Source: Carettochelys insculpta
Lineage: Eukaryota; Chordata; Testudines; Carettochelyidae
NCBI RefSeq assembly: GCF_033958435.1
Contig: NC_134137.1
Span: 238,188,501-238,252,500, forward strand
Direction: 5' to 3'
Length of the DNA: 64,000 nucleotides
The position numbers were made by a program, and so were the translations under genes. The notes under the pieces are model-generated. The model searched no databases and was not told the origin of the DNA. It worked only from the letters and a program-made list of their open reading frames with translations. Of this stretch, positions 44,248-56,550 are shown piece after piece (within the stretch, counting starts at the first letter, position 1; the number at the start of each line of letters is the position of its first letter).

Positions 44248-44270
44248 GTGTGTGTGTGTGTGTGTGTGTG
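44248..44270. repeat. (GT)n microsatellite
   Basis: About eleven GT units without interruption. Confidence 0.95.
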
Positions 44271-44603
44271 AACTGTAAATAATGTACTATTTATAGGAAA
44301 AATCACCTTGACAGACTTTGAACAGCAGTGCATTTTGAAGGTTGTCTTCACAAGGGGAAGGGCTGGAAACTACTTGATAAGCAATTTATTCCTTGACATC
44401 AGTGATCATGGAGCCATTGTGATACACTCTAACAGCCAGATCCTCAGCTGGTAAAAGCTGACATGATTCCGCTAAAGTCACTGAAGCTCTGATAAGTTAT
44501 GCTATCTACAAACTGGTCCTAAACCTTTGCATCACACTGCCAATTTATATGTTCTTTTTCCTTCAAATTCTCCAGCAAGTTCCTCTCCTCTTCTTTCATT
44601 TGG

Positions 44604-44700
44604 AACACAGGAATTTTTATACTGTATCAGAACAGTGGTCCATATTGTCTAGGATCCCATCTTTGACGGATGTTTCAAGGAAAAAGAAAAAAAAACATTG
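44604..44700 (-). repeat. CR1 3'-end fragment
   Basis: ACAGGAATTTTTATACTGTA, TCAGAACAGTGGTCCATATT and GTCTAGGATCCCATC match a CR1 tail of the 'GGAATTGCCATACTGGATCAG' type, strongly diverged. Confidence 0.6.
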
Positions 44701-44760
44701 TGGAGAAATGTGAAATAATCTAAATATTAGAGAAGAATCTTTCTAACCTTCCACCTATAA

Positions 44761-44850
44761 AACTCACTTAACCACTCTGTGCCTCATTTTTCCTGTCTGT
44801 AGAATGGGAACAATACTGTTCTCAAACAGGTACAATGAAGCTTAATTAAG
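44761..44850 (+). repeat. MIR-like CORE-SINE fragment
   Basis: CACTTAACCACTCTGTGCCT, CATTTTTCCTGTCTGTAGAA and TGGGAACAATACTGTTCTC match the 3' half of MIR-type elements. Confidence 0.65.
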
Positions 44851-44929
44851 TGTGTCAGGTACTCTGATGAAAAATCTTAGTATAATGCGACCAAATAATC
44901 CGTATTTTAATATAGTTAAATATAAATAT

Positions 44930-45590
44930 ATACTTCTAGGAACAAAGAATATAGGGCATATTTACAGGATGATAGACTGTATCCTGAAAAGCAGTGACTC
45001 TGAAAAAGATGTGGAGATTGTGGTGTATAATCAGCTGAACATGAGCTCCCAATGTGATGCATAGCTAGAAGACCTAAAGGTATCTTGGGATGCATAAACA
45101 CAGGAATCTTGAGTAGGAGCGGACAGTTCTGGTGCCCACAACACGAGAAAGATGTTGATAAAGTGAAGAGCGCTCAGAGAAGAGCCATGACTATGATGAA
45201 ATGGTTAGAAAATACGCCTTATAGGTTCAAGGCGCTCAATCTATTTAGTTTAACAAAGAGAGGGTTACAAGGTGATTTGATTACAGTTTAGAAGTACTTG
45301 GGGAACAAATATTTATTAATGAGCTCTTCAGCCTATGAGAGATAAGCATAACATGATCCAATGACTAGAAGTTGAATCTAGACACATTTGTACTGGAAAC
45401 ACACTACATTTTTAATGGGGGAGGATAATTAACCACTGGAACAATTTACAGAGGATTCTCCATCACATTGAACATTTTAAAATCCAGATTGGATTCTCTA
45501 AAAGACAATAATTTTGGGGAAGTTCTATAACCTCTTTTGCACAGGTCAGACTAGATGACTGGCCTTAGAATTATGTCAAATGTGACTTCA
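44930..45590 (+). pseudogene. CR1 LINE 3' part
   Basis: CAGTTCTGGTGCCCACAACA, GAAAGATGTTGATAAAGTGA, GAGCGCTCAGAGAAGAGCCA, ACAAGGTGATTTGATTACAG, AACCACTGGAACAATTTACA and CAGACTAGATGACTGGCC follow CR1 RT-to-3'UTR order. Strongly diverged. 44880-45090 is probably the more decayed upstream part. Confidence 0.75.
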
Positions 45591-45895
45591 GAATGTACAA
45601 ACTTTCTACAGAATTGCTTTGATGCAGCGAGATGTGTCTGCTCCTTCCTCAGTGTACAGCCATGCTCAGCTTAGGCTTGTACTTCGGCATTAGGTTTGTA
45701 CTTCAGGGAGGAGTTAGACCCGAAGAATCCCAATACGTTAAGTACACACATTCAAGGGAACAAATACAGAATGTTACTGCAGAATACGATAAGCACAAAT
45801 CCTCATATTATTTTTGGCAAGTGCATGTAGACCTTCCATGCGAACATTTATTATTATGCTTACTCCAAAAGCAGGCTTACAGTCATGTAGGGACA

Positions 45896-46012
45896 TTTAT
45901 TATTACATCTATTAATAATAATTTGTGCTATGCTAACAACTAAGAGCTCCCATTGTGGACCAGGACCCCTTTGTACAATTCACGGTACAAATACAGGATG
46001 AAAAGACTAGGG
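45896..46012 (-). repeat. L2/CORE-SINE tail fragment
   Basis: ATTATTACATCTATTAATAA, AACTAAGAGCTCCCATTGTG and GACCAGGACCCCTTTGTACA match the reverse of the L2-derived tail (CCTAGGAGCCCCAGTCATGGACCAGGACCCC). Confidence 0.6.
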
Positions 46013-46387
46013 TCTAATTCTGCCACTCTACCACATGCTGCGTAATACCCAACTTCATGAGTGGTCCCACTGGTTTCAACAGGGTTACACAGCCCTTACG
46101 TGGCCACACAGGGCAGTGAGATGGAGTAAGGACTCCCTTACACTTCTGCCCAGCCCTGCACAGATTGTTATTCTCCGGCAGTGGGGAAAAGAGGGGATGC
46201 TTGCTTGAACGTTCACTCCCTACCAACTTGATCACAGGAGGAAGTAAAGTCTTCCTTAACCTTGCTCACTGGCTCTGGTACTGGCCAGGCATGCAGTGGA
46301 GACGACACTATTCCATGAAAGAGGTGCATTACTGTGCTCCTTCCTGTGACCAAAGGGGGGAACAGGATGAGTTATAATATAACCAGG

Positions 46388-46640
46388 GCTTTTTTTTCTG
46401 GCAGTATGTGCTGGTACTGCACACTGACACCTCCTTGCCAGGGTTCCTGTGGCTCAGCACCCCAATCAGCTCCCAGCCACGGGGCTGCCGGAGCTCCCCC
46501 GCTGAGCTGGAGGCCCTGCCATACCTGCAGCATCGCAGGGCCAGGAGGCTGCCATAGGGCTGGAGGAGGGGCTTGGAGCTGGATCCCCCACTGGTCATAA
46601 CCATGTTAGTCCTGGTTCTGCTGCTGGGGCTATGCAGCTC
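46388..46640. repeat. GC-rich repeat with poly-T start
   Basis: GGCTTTTTTTTCTGGCAGTA followed by TGTGCTGGTACTGCACACTG resembles a diverged dispersed repeat; 57625-57720 shows the same kind of ends (GCGCTTTTTCTGTAG...CACAAAAAAAGCACTG). Class unknown to me. Confidence 0.4.
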
Positions 46641-46844
46641 TGGGCTGCTCCTTTCTCAGGGCAAAGTGCGCAGTTACTGTCTGGGCAGGAGTGAGGTTTC
46701 AGTGCATGGGAATGAGGGTGGTAGATTAATTTAATAAAGACTAAAAATATCAGTAGAACTAGAGGCCCGGTTGCAGCTCTGCTTGCAAGCAGAAACCGGG
46801 CTGGAAGAAAGTTCTAGACAGAAACTTCTTGTAATACATGTCCA

Positions 46845-46918
46845 GAGTAGCACTTTAAAGACTAGCAAAATAATTTATTAGGTGGTGAGCTTTCGTGGGA
46901 CAGACCCACTTCTTCAGA
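46845..46918 (-). mobile_element. Penelope-like repeat, partial type A unit
   Basis: AGTAGCACTTTAAAGACTAG, CAAAATAATTTATTAGGTGG and TGAGCTTTCGTGGGACAGAC then CCACTTCTTCAGA. On the minus strand the core is CUGAAGA with a good stem II (GUGGG/CCCAC) and GAAA. Confidence 0.82.
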
Positions 46919-46959
46919 CCACAGCCATACTAGAACAACAGAGTGCGTGGCCCAGTCCC

Positions 46960-47290
46960 CATGCTGGCCAGTGGAGGAGCTCCACTGGGGGCTGGGCTGT
47001 GCCTTGCACTGGCTGGAGTAGAGGTGGGCCTGGCATGGTGGGGCGGGGGGAATCTGTTGGGGGCTGGCTGGGCCCTGCGCTGGCCGGGGGAGGGGCAGGG
47101 ACTTGCATGGTGCGAGGGGATGTTCTGTTGGGGGCTGGGCCAGGCCCCATGCTGGTTGGGGGAGGGGCTGGGGGTGGCACAGTGAGGGGGGATTCATGGG
47201 GGAGGGCTGGGCTAGGCTGGGCCGGTTCGGGCCCCACACTGACTGGGGCTGGCATGGTGTGGTAGATGGGGGGCTCAGTTGCGGGGCTGG
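46960..47290 (+). repeat. G-rich imperfect tandem repeat (minisatellite-like)
   Basis: A unit of roughly 60-75 bp (GGGGGCTGGGC.....CCC.GCTGG..GGGGGAGGGGC) recurs about five times with large changes, for example TGTTGGGGGCTGGCTGGGCC and TGTTGGGGGCTGGGCCAGGC. Strong G over C skew on the plus strand. All open frames across it, on both strands, are compositional. Confidence 0.7.
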
Positions 47291-47609
47291 CTGGGGAAAG
47301 ACCTGGGGCTGTCAGGGTATGTGTATGGAGGTGGGGGGGAACATGGTGGAACCTTGTCCAGCTGGACAGATGGACACAGCAAAAATAATACAAATGATAT
47401 AGTTATGAGGACATTTGGACCATCTATCTTCACGAGCTCTTTGGTGACTCCCACTCATTTCAATGAAAGCCCATGTGAGTGTACGAGGACCACTGAGTTT
47501 CCTTCTTACTCGTATCTTTCACCTTGAGCGAGCCATATGTGGACGAGAAAGGGAAGACGAGTCACTTTGATTGTTCTATTATGGATGATTAACAAGTTGA
47601 TTATTCAAC

Positions 47610-47800
47610 CAACAGCTCAATCCTGCATATTAAGCACCTGGGCATCTGATCCTGAACTCAATGAAGTCAATGAATAAACTGCCACAGACTTCATGTGAGC
47701 ACAGGATCGTGAGCTGTATGCACAGGCTGACTGAAACCACTTTGCGAGTCAGGTCTACTCAGCTGAGTAAGTGTTTGCAGGATCAGCCCTGATTTTACCT
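47610..47800. repeat. Ancient palindromic dispersed repeat
   Basis: CAATCCTGCATATTAAGCAC near the start and AAGTGTTTGCAGGATCAGCC near the end are inverted relative to each other. The centre carries ACTTCATGTGAGCACAGGAT. It is similar in kind to 25920-26045. Confidence 0.5.
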
Positions 47801-50189
47801 TCTCCAGCACAGAAAATTTATTTTATATAATAAATTAGACTAAATTTCTACATAGGTATAGGTCCACTTTGGCTAAGCTCATGTGGAATCTAATATTAAA
47901 AGAGGCTCTTTTAAAGACCACTGATTCTGATTGATGATTCTCTTTATTAAAGTTGACTCTCAAAGAAAAATGAACATCCTTTGCATTGTACTAGAGTTAG
48001 TTGAACAGTTGACCCAAATATGCTAAAATTTAGATGTATTTTCCTTTCAGTCGGATTATCCTTTGAAACTGTGAACAAACCCTGCCTGACAACACATAGG
48101 AATTTTCCCATGGATCAGCTAAAGCTGACTCACATGAAAGACTTGCCCGAAGTGGTCATGCCCTCTGAGCAAATACCACAGGCATGAGGATCTCTGCTCT
48201 TGGCCTAACAGCAGTGTTAGAATTCCAGAGACCCAACCTAAAAAGTGAAATCTCATTGGAAGAGGATGGGTCTCTTACCTATGACCTAGCCAATCTGTTC
48301 CTCTCTTGACTTATGTTGCTAACCTCCAAAGCAACTGAATGTTTTGAGCTGTCACTGCATGTCAGGAGAAATTTCCTGTCCTGCCCCAGGAATACAGCAA
48401 ACATCATTTGCTGTTTGTTTAAGCAGGCAAAATATATAACAAGTTGCATTTGTGACTTGAAGATTATCTGATCATTAAAGCTTTCAGCACTGGATGTTAG
48501 CTCCATAGCAAAATATTGGAGTAAGCCACGCACCCCTTTAAAGTGAGTGCTTCTATTGTATCACAAATCAACAGTTAGGAAGACCTATTATCATACAGTT
48601 TCAGCATAGTTTAATTTTCTTTTAGTGCTTTCTGATAAAAAATCAATTTCCAGGTGTATTGGCTTTTAGAAAGAAAAGAGCATCAATTATGAGGAAGAAA
48701 CAGAATTGAGCCATATCAGGGAGTTCTTCCTTGAGTTATAACACAGAAGCAGCTAATTTGGAGCATAAGCTATTTGGAGCAGCATATATTTTGGAGAATA
48801 TATTTAAAGCCTTCCCAAATATGAATGGACATAACTCACACATGTATGCACAGTTAAAACTGCTAACTAGTGTTTTGTTAACAACTTCCTGAAAACAAAA
48901 AGCATTTTAACAATGAAATTTGCTTTTCTCTTTTTCTGTTGTTTGTTTAGTTTCTGAACTTTGCTCTGTGAAAGTGGACCAGTCACTTTCACTTTGTTTA
49001 TAGCCACTTGCACTTCTAATATTAGCAAGTCTCATTTTCTTGCTCTTGTGGTTGGTAAAAGACACTTGTTTTAGAATTTCTATCATTTCAGTGTTCCATC
49101 ATATTAATGTGTAAACTCTTCTCAGTTTCCCTTTTCATTTCCCTGTCATATTAAACAAAACTGAAAATTTGATCACAAGCTACTTGACAATGCCAGTTCA
49201 AATCAAATCTGCTCCATTTTTGTGATTGAACTCCACTATCTGCTAAGTCACACATAACTGGTGGGAAATTAAATCTACATTCTGTGTTTATATTCTTGGA
49301 TTCTGCAACACTCAGGTGCAGCCCTTAGAAAGATGATACAGGATAAAAACACTGGATGGATATTTCTGCCAAAAGCACCAGCAGTCAGATGATTAATTTA
49401 TATTGACATTTAAGCTGTCATTTTTAGATTTCAGGGTTAGTAGCCTGACAAAGGTATATGGTGCAACTCTCAGAGCTGTTGTTTCAGGCTGACAGCAGAC
49501 TCAAGCAGACAAGACTGGAGTGGTTATGCTTGGTTCATGGTTACAAAATTATCCTCACAACTCTGAGTACTAGAAAAATAGTTTTTAAATCAAATATTAA
49601 GTTTCAGTCACTAGTCAGCTTGGAGTCTTCCAGGGCAGACAAGACCTCCGTTAGAAACAACACAAAACAATAAACCACCAAACAAACCACTTTTCAGATC
49701 TGTTTACAACATAAAGAACTCTTTGTTTAAAAAAGGCACAAGTCCAATTCTTTTCCCTTTGTAGGTCACCTTTAATGCTTTAAAACATTAAGAAACATTG
49801 ACAAATTGTATTCCCTGTGCTCTATTCAGGCCTCCTGGATCCTCTTTTATATTAACATGGGAGATGTTGTACTTTGCCCCCATCTACTGGCTTGTACTTT
49901 GCTTGCTGCCACAGCTGCAGGCTTACTAGAGTCTGGCTCTTTGACACTGCTCTTGTGGTCAGCTGAACCCATCGGGCCCTTCCCTCCATGCTGCACAAGC
50001 TGGGGAACGGCTGTAGATGGCTGATCCCAAGGCAGGCTGAGTTGTCCAGGGCAAAGGCCAAACTGCCATGGAAAGCCAAATGTCCTATTTTTGTCAGCAA
50101 CTTTGTTAGCTCATATGATTGAATAGGGGAGTTAATGAGGACAGGTTTAACCCCCACCCCAACCCCCACCCCTACCCCCAGGCATGCTT
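47801..50189. other. Unassigned stretch
   Basis: 2.4 kb of AT-rich sequence without a recognised gene or repeat. Confidence 0.55.
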
Positions 50190-50552
50190 AGTCTTGAAAA
50201 AAGAAGGCTGAAGACTAACTCAATAACAGCCTTCAGATATGTTAAGGGCTGTTATAAAGCGCATGCAAACCAACTGTTCTCCATGCCCACTGAAGGTCCA
50301 CTGCTTAATCCACAGTAAGGGAGATTTTGGTTAGCTATTAGGAAGAACTTTCTAACTGTAAGTATTCAGTGCTGGGAATGGTTACCCAGGGAGGCTGTGG
50401 AGTTCCCATCAATGAAGGTTTTTAAGATCAGGTTGGACAAACATCAGTGTGGGACGGCCGAGGTTTAATCGGTCTTACCTCAGTAGAGGGGGAAGGACCT
50501 GATGACTCCTCAAGATACCTCTGGCTCTGCCTTTCTATGTTCCTATGAGCTG
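50190..50552 (+). repeat. CR1 LINE 3' end
   Basis: AAAAAGAAGGCTGAAGACTA, CAGATATGTTAAGGGCTGTT, GGGAGATTTTGGTTAGCTAT, TAGGAAGAACTTTCTAACTG, CAGGGAGGCTGTGGAGTTCC and AAGGACCTGATGACTCCTCA, ending TTTCTATGTTCCTATGA. This is the CR1 tail of the 'CCAGCCCTAYRTTTCTATG' type and differs from that at 34782 and 60968. Confidence 0.9.
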
Positions 50553-52710
50553 CCCTCACTAGCGAATATTCTTGGGAAAAATCTTATATCATCTTTTCTT
50601 CTCAGTGTTTTTCAATAATTTTCTACTATGATGGAACCACTGACCTGAGGGTAAGTGGTCGTCCCTGAAACCGTGCAGGAAGACCCCCCAGCAAAGAGTG
50701 AGCGAGCAAAAAAAAAAAAAAAACCAATGGCAGCTGCACAACACAGAGTGGATTTCCTCCCTCCTCTTGCCTTCGCACTGTAAAGAAACATAGCATTCTT
50801 CTTTCCCCACCAGCCTGGACTTCCTATGGATGCAGGAGAAGCCAACAGTGCTTGTTGTTTGGCACGATTTGGGGTCACATGCGGGAGTTTGAGAGTGCTG
50901 CTATTCATAGTCTGCCACAGAACCACCTGGTGCTAGGATGCAGCACTACAGCTGTCCATTGAAACAAATGTGGCACAGTCCAAGACTTATTTATTGGGTT
51001 TTGTTTTGTCACTTTTCTGATTTCATGGAGTTGGTTGGGCTTTACTACCTTCTTGCCAGGGAAACGCCTCACTCTCAGTTAACACACACAAAATTACTGT
51101 GAAAAGGAGGTGAGAAATGGGCTACGGGAAGGATACATTATGGAAAGGCGAAGGGAGCTGATTGGCTAAAGATGAGAGGTCTCCAGGGTCTAGAAGCAGA
51201 GGTCAGATCTGAAGTCAGGATGAGTTGTGGGTAGGACTGTGTCAGGACTGGAAAGAAGGATTTTAGAGGAGTGAAAATTTCATGTCCCTATAACTTGATT
51301 TTGGGATCAGAACTTTTCTAAATACAATTAGTTTACGTTTTCTAAGTAAAAATATCCCATTTCAATATGCACCAAGACTATTTATCATATATCTTGCCTT
51401 CAGCATATTCCTCATGTCTCATTTCCATAATGGTGGTTCTCATCTTTGCTAGGGTTCTGCTTTTGGAAGAAGACCAGGGCTCTCTTCATAGCTATGATGC
51501 AGTTCACGTGTAGATAGACTTTTCTTCTCCTTCATCTGCTTTTCCCAAGGTTAGAACTTCCCCCCCACCCCTTTGTGATAGCCAGATACCCAGTTCTGTC
51601 TGGTTTAAGCAAACAAGAGGGACCATTTCACAGAAATAGAAAAAAATCTAAGTTGGTGAAAGGTGAACGCTTGGGTGAGTACTATGGAAAGCATTGCTAG
51701 CGAGGCCCTAAACTGGAATGATTATAATGACTGGAGCACTTGGCTACCCCAGTCCTGCTCTGTTAGGTCCTATAAAGACAGTTCCTGCCACAAAGAGCTC
51801 CCTAAGCGTAAGATGAGACAACAGACCTTTACAGATTTACAGCAGAATACAAGGAAATGAGACCTTATTGGTAAGCCTGAACAGGGAGTGAAAATTACAC
51901 AATATTACAAACTGACCTGGATTTGCAGCATGGTGGATATTATCTGCTGCCTTTTAGAGGAAAAACCAGTTTGAGGACCTTCTGAGAGCACGACTCTACA
52001 GAATGAGTGTGTCTGCATGTCATTCCCTCTGGTTTTCCAGCAGAGATGTCTGGCTATATGCAAGACAGCTGCTTCCTTTCTTTCATTAGCCATGAGACAA
52101 AAAACACACTGTTTCAGATATGAACTTGTACTAAATGAGAGAGAATCTACTCAAATAGCCGTGCAGTTGTGTGATAGGAAACTATCACCTGCAAATAGTA
52201 ATCCTCTTTCACCTTCTCCCAACCAAAATATCTTGTATAGACTTCAAATGCTACTTTTAGTACTACTTCATTATACATCTATATGTACAATATTTTACTG
52301 TATGGTCGAAATGTACATATCGATGTATCTGTTTTGGGGTTTTATGAGATGTCACAGAGTGCCAAGGGTAGAGCTTAAGTCAGCATGCTGGTCACTATTA
52401 GCACTAATTAGTCCGTGTGTGCCAGATTACCAGTCCAGACTGGGGTTAGGAAGGCAATAAAATGATTCGCTGATTCACAGGCAACTGATTTAATAGTAGC
52501 ATAGGATGAAAATTCTTGAGCAGGAAAACAGAGACAAGGCAGGAAAATCTTGATGAGGCGAGCTCAAGGTATCACTGTGATGGGTTTGATCACAGAGGTC
52601 CCTTAGGGCTGTCATCTGGTGTGCTGACTACCTGCCCTCTGGGGTGAACCACCACCCTGTCCTGCTAGGCCAGAAACTCTGGTCTCCAACAGCTAAAGCA
52701 CAGAGTCTTC
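50553..52710. other. Mostly unassigned
   Basis: A run of 16 A lies at 50708-50723. 51745-51830 is an L2/SINE-tail scrap (AAGACAGTTCCTGCCACAAA, GAGCTCCCTAAGCGTAAGAT). No gene is supported; the open frame 52017-52460 has no family signal. Confidence 0.5.
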
Positions 52711-53001
52711 GGCCCAGTCTACACTATGGAGGAAAAAAGTCTATGTAAAATACACATTTCCAAGTACATGAATTGCATAGCTGGAGCTGACACATGCTAA
52801 ACTGATTTTTTCTGCCATCCCTACAGTGGAAGGTTGATAGGAGAAACTCTCCTGTCAACTTTCTTCAGGACTGCGAGGAGTACCAGGGTCAAAATGGAGC
52901 CTTGATCATTCAATTTAGCGCAGCCCTACCAGGTTCACGAAATAAAACCCAGGAAGATAGACTGCTAATGCATTGATCTGCCAGTAAGTGTAGATGTACC
53001 C
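52711..53001. mobile_element. MITE with CAGTCTACACTA ends
   Basis: Ends GGCCCAGTCTACACTATGG and AAGTGTAGATGTACCC are diverged inverted repeats. About 290 bp. The interior (CCATCCCTACAGTGGAAGG) is non-coding. The ends belong to the general TCTACACT type of MITE in turtles. Confidence 0.65.
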
Positions 53002-55179
53002 TTACTCTGTGTTGCCACTCAAAGCTCATAAGTATCACGCTCTTTATTAATGAAGGAAAGAGAGATGCATAGTGGTTGCTCCCCCGACCCAGGTAACAAT
53101 TACTTATACTGCGTTTCATCATTTTAAAAAGTGTTTTATGACATAAAAAGTAGGATTTAAGTGACAGCAAGTGAAAACAGACAGATCAAAGCAAGTTACT
53201 AATCTAAAATAAACAAATCATACCTGCTAATCCTAATACACTAAGAGAGATTGTTACAGATGGTAATTCTCACACTAGTCTTCATTGCAGTAAAATCCTT
53301 CAAAATAGAGCTGATCTTTTTTCTGACCTGGTTCTAACAGCTCCTTGCATACTTACTCTTCTTTGTTTTCAGGTTTCTTCACGTATATTCAGTTTTAAAA
53401 GCCGGCTTTACTTTCCTTAAAGAGAGTTTCCAGGGTGGGAATCTTTTGTGTAACTCTCCCTATTCCCATTGAAAAATACTAGTTTCAAGATAGATTGCAG
53501 CACCAGGTGACTTGATGTGAGCTTACAGGACAAACAAAACCATTAACAGATTGTTACCTTGAGCACCTGGTCAGTAAGACCCTTAAGTACCAATAATAGG
53601 CTAGAAATTCTAGATTAATAAGCAGGTTTACACTTCATATCTCTAAGTTCAAGTACAAGAATGATACATGCACACAAACAGAATGCACACATTCAGGGGC
53701 TCACAGGCTCTTGAAAGATATGTTACTCAAAGTACATTGCATATGGTAAATTCAACTTTGGTATATTCATATTCTAAAATATATTTCCATAAAAATGGGA
53801 GAATAGTGTCACAACTGCTGCTCCACCCTTGCAAGAGAAGGGGCCAGAAAGGTAGAGAACAGGGAAAAGGTATGGCTGTGCTGATGTGTTTTGGTAGAGA
53901 GATTGAGACTTTGTAGATAAAGTACCTGCTCTTGTACTCAAGTAAGAAGGTCTCGGAGTGGTCTAAGATTCATGGAAGAGGTAGGGTGTTTGGTATGCAT
54001 GCCTCATTACATACAGTCACCCATCACCAAACTGAGTGCCTTGCATATAAAAAGCAATAGCAAAATTACTATTCAGAAAACAAAATATTAAAATTCTTTT
54101 GTTAATGAGACTCATGGGCAGGCCTCTTATGGGGAATGGATTTGGGATCTCTGAAACCAAAAATATGATGCTCTTTGATTCCAAATTCAGTCCCTATAAA
54201 TGACCTACCCACCGATATTTATACTGTAGATAAAATTCCATATCAGACAGGGTGGGCAAAGGCTGCTACAGAGTGAATATTGCAGTCTTCATAGAAAGAG
54301 TGAAAGGGCCACAGTAGACAGAGTATTGGAGTACAAGAAAGTACCTTTATCTCAGTTACACAAGCCGGTACCTTTGCTTTGTTATTGTTCCAGCTGAAGC
54401 CTGATTACAGCCCTTTAATTCTGCAGAGCAAACCTGCCAGGAGCTAGTTTAAGATTGAAAAGTACAGCTGCTTCCCAAGCAGTTGCTCACTGGCCTCTCC
54501 TTTACATAGGGAACAACAGCATGGAGGAAAGTCCTGACATCCCACCTCTGAAACCTGGAGCATCTTCTGGAGCCCATACCGCGGCATCAAGTTAAAGGGA
54601 ACCACTGGGTGGCACAGAGCCCATACAGGTGGGCTACACCTCCAGTTCCTGCTTTCCCCATGGCCCAGATTACAGCATATCCTGGGGCATCATGGCCAGG
54701 ACCCACTGGATTCTGGTGCATTCTAGCATCTTCTCTCTGCTACAAGTCAAAGCAGATCTGTGGTTGAACCAGGCCCCTGAGGTCAGGAATGAGGAGTGAT
54801 GGCTGAAGTCCACCTAGAGCCCCTTGTTTGCTGGCAGGGAGCATAGCTATCAGACCTGAGGAGCTGGCCTTTGGACCCTGAGTATTTCTCATTTCACTTG
54901 TATTACCCTTCATTCCATTCCTCTCCCTGCCCTGGGAACCATTCAGTTGCCCAGCCTGGCTCTTCCTGCCCATTCTGCTTTGCAACCTCTTTCTATGTCC
55001 TTTACCCCTTCAACCCCTGTCTTCAGAGTCCCCTTCTGCTTTACTAACTCCTATGCTCACAGTCTCCTCCCATCAGTCCTCCCTTCACTTCAAATGCACG
55101 GAGTGCTCCCTACAATTGTTCTATAGTATTAATAAATCAAGTGTCTAATCAGAATTTTACCATATAACAAAAGGTCAGC
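53002..55179. other. Unassigned stretch
   Basis: No gene or clear repeat in 2.2 kb. Confidence 0.5.
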
Positions 55180-55480
55180 TCTACAGAGGCATTTAGATGG
55201 TTATGGAGGCAGATAAGTATCTAGATCACAATCCTCAAACATGTCTTCAGTGGGAATCAGATTCCTAAATACCTTTGATAATCTGGGGTAGAGGATTTAT
55301 ATAGGCAAATTGTTACTTTTTTGAAATCCTAGAGGGCATCTAAGTGATTTAGGTGCCTAACTCTCACTTACAGTCAAAGGGAGTTAGGCACCTAACCTGC
55401 ATCAGTGTTTCTGTAAATCCTACTGGGCACCTATTTACCACTTCAGATGCTCCAATACCTTTGTAAATCTGCCCCCCGGA
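55180..55480. repeat. Ancient dispersed 'TTAGGCACCTAA' repeat
   Basis: TTTAGGTGCCTAACTCTCAC and GGGAGTTAGGCACCTAACCT form an inverted pair around CAGTCAAAG. Flanks GAGGCATTTAGATGG and GGGCACCTATTTACC continue the pattern. Same kind as 30310-30920 and 17312-17450. Confidence 0.6.
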
Positions 55481-55931
55481 AATCTATTATGAACATTGTT
55501 TCTGATGCCATCATTCTCATCACTTTGCATGTCTGCTCTCTCTCTCTCACCCCTCTCCCCATTCAACAGTCTGGTTAGACTGGTAAGTCTTCTGGTCTGT
55601 GCGGCACCATTCAAAGACTTCAGGGTGAGTTAGAGATGGCATATATATGTGAGGAATGTGCCAGCAGGAGCTCAATATTGCTGAAGGATTTGCAGAATGT
55701 GTCCTGGTTGCTGCGGACTCCTTCTGGCAGAAGGGTTACATTTGTATATAAACACATGCTGCAGAAACCAGCTCTTTCATTTTCAATGTACATCAACTTA
55801 AAGTTACAATATTATTGAGACAAAGCCAATCATTACCTCAGTTTACTTGCATCCTAATCCCCATCCCTCTGTCTATTGTCTTCTGGCCTTTGAACAGATG
55901 AGTTATTTAGAACAAGCATTGCTCTTTCTGA

Positions 55932-56550
55932 GACAAAACAAAACAGCAGAAACATAGCACTTTAAAGACTAATGAAATGATTTAATCAGTGACAAGCTTT
56001 CATGGGACAGACCCACTTCCTCAGATCACTCTCATTTCCAACACGGACTGACATTTATAAGTATGGAGGACTAAAACAAATTGCAACAAAAGATGACAAA
56101 TCAAATACATAAGACTGAATTTGTGTCCTAGAGCAAAAAGAATTTAAAACCAGATTAGAGTGATAAATTTGTGAATTGGAATTCATATTCAAATTTGACA
56201 CATTAGCATGTGGTATGAACAGAGACGTCAATTACCTCATGCATTACAAGGACTGGTTTCCTTCCTTTGATGCTTGCAATTATCTCGGGCAGGACAATTA
56301 ATATCCCTCACCCCTCATTTCCCTCCTACAGTCCTATGTAGTTGCACTGTCAATTTTTACTGATTTTTTTTTTGGGCCTTTGTATTTATAAATGTCAGTC
56401 TGTATTGGAAATGAAATTGATCTGATGAAGTGGGTCTGTCCCATGAAAGCTCATCACCGATTAAATCATTTTGTTAGTCTTTAAAGAGCTACATTTCTGC
56501 TGTTTTGTTTTACTGCAGTACAGACTGACATGGCTACCTCTCTATTCCTT
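55932..56550. mobile_element. Penelope-like element: two inverted units around a 0.32-kb middle
   Basis: The left unit (55938-56062, CAGCAGAAACATAGCACTTT ... GGACAGACCCACTTCCTCAG) is the inverse of the right unit (56380-56520, CTGATGAAGTGGGTCTGTCC ... AGCTACATTTCTGCTG). Between them are about 320 bp (56063-56379) of sequence not found elsewhere in the window, which may be an internal part of a longer element. The right unit has an intact hammerhead-like core. Confidence 0.78.
56418..56462 (+). ncRNA. Hammerhead-ribozyme-like motif with intact core
   Basis: CUGAUGA (56422-56428), stem II GUGGG/CCCAU with a UCUGU loop, GAAA (56445-56448), followed by GCUCAUCACC. Stem III is less clear than in the type B units. 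The opposite unit (minus strand, about 56000-56038) has CUGAGGA, one base from the core. Catalysis cannot be judged from sequence. Confidence 0.58.

Larger units (their letters stand above)
43040..44600. other. Mostly unassigned, with small repeat pieces
   Basis: 43046-43110 is an L2/SINE-tail-like scrap (ATTATTATTACTTATGGAGC). A Penelope-like unit is at 43612-43718 and a GT run at 44248-44270 (listed separately). 44450-44500 has the old repeat phrase CCAGATCCTCAGCTGG. No gene is supported. Confidence 0.5.

Noticed and set aside
46862..47402. Several overlapping open frames of 80-160 codons on both strands
   Set aside because: They read through a G-rich tandem repeat; no domain, and the period of the DNA explains the repeated residues.
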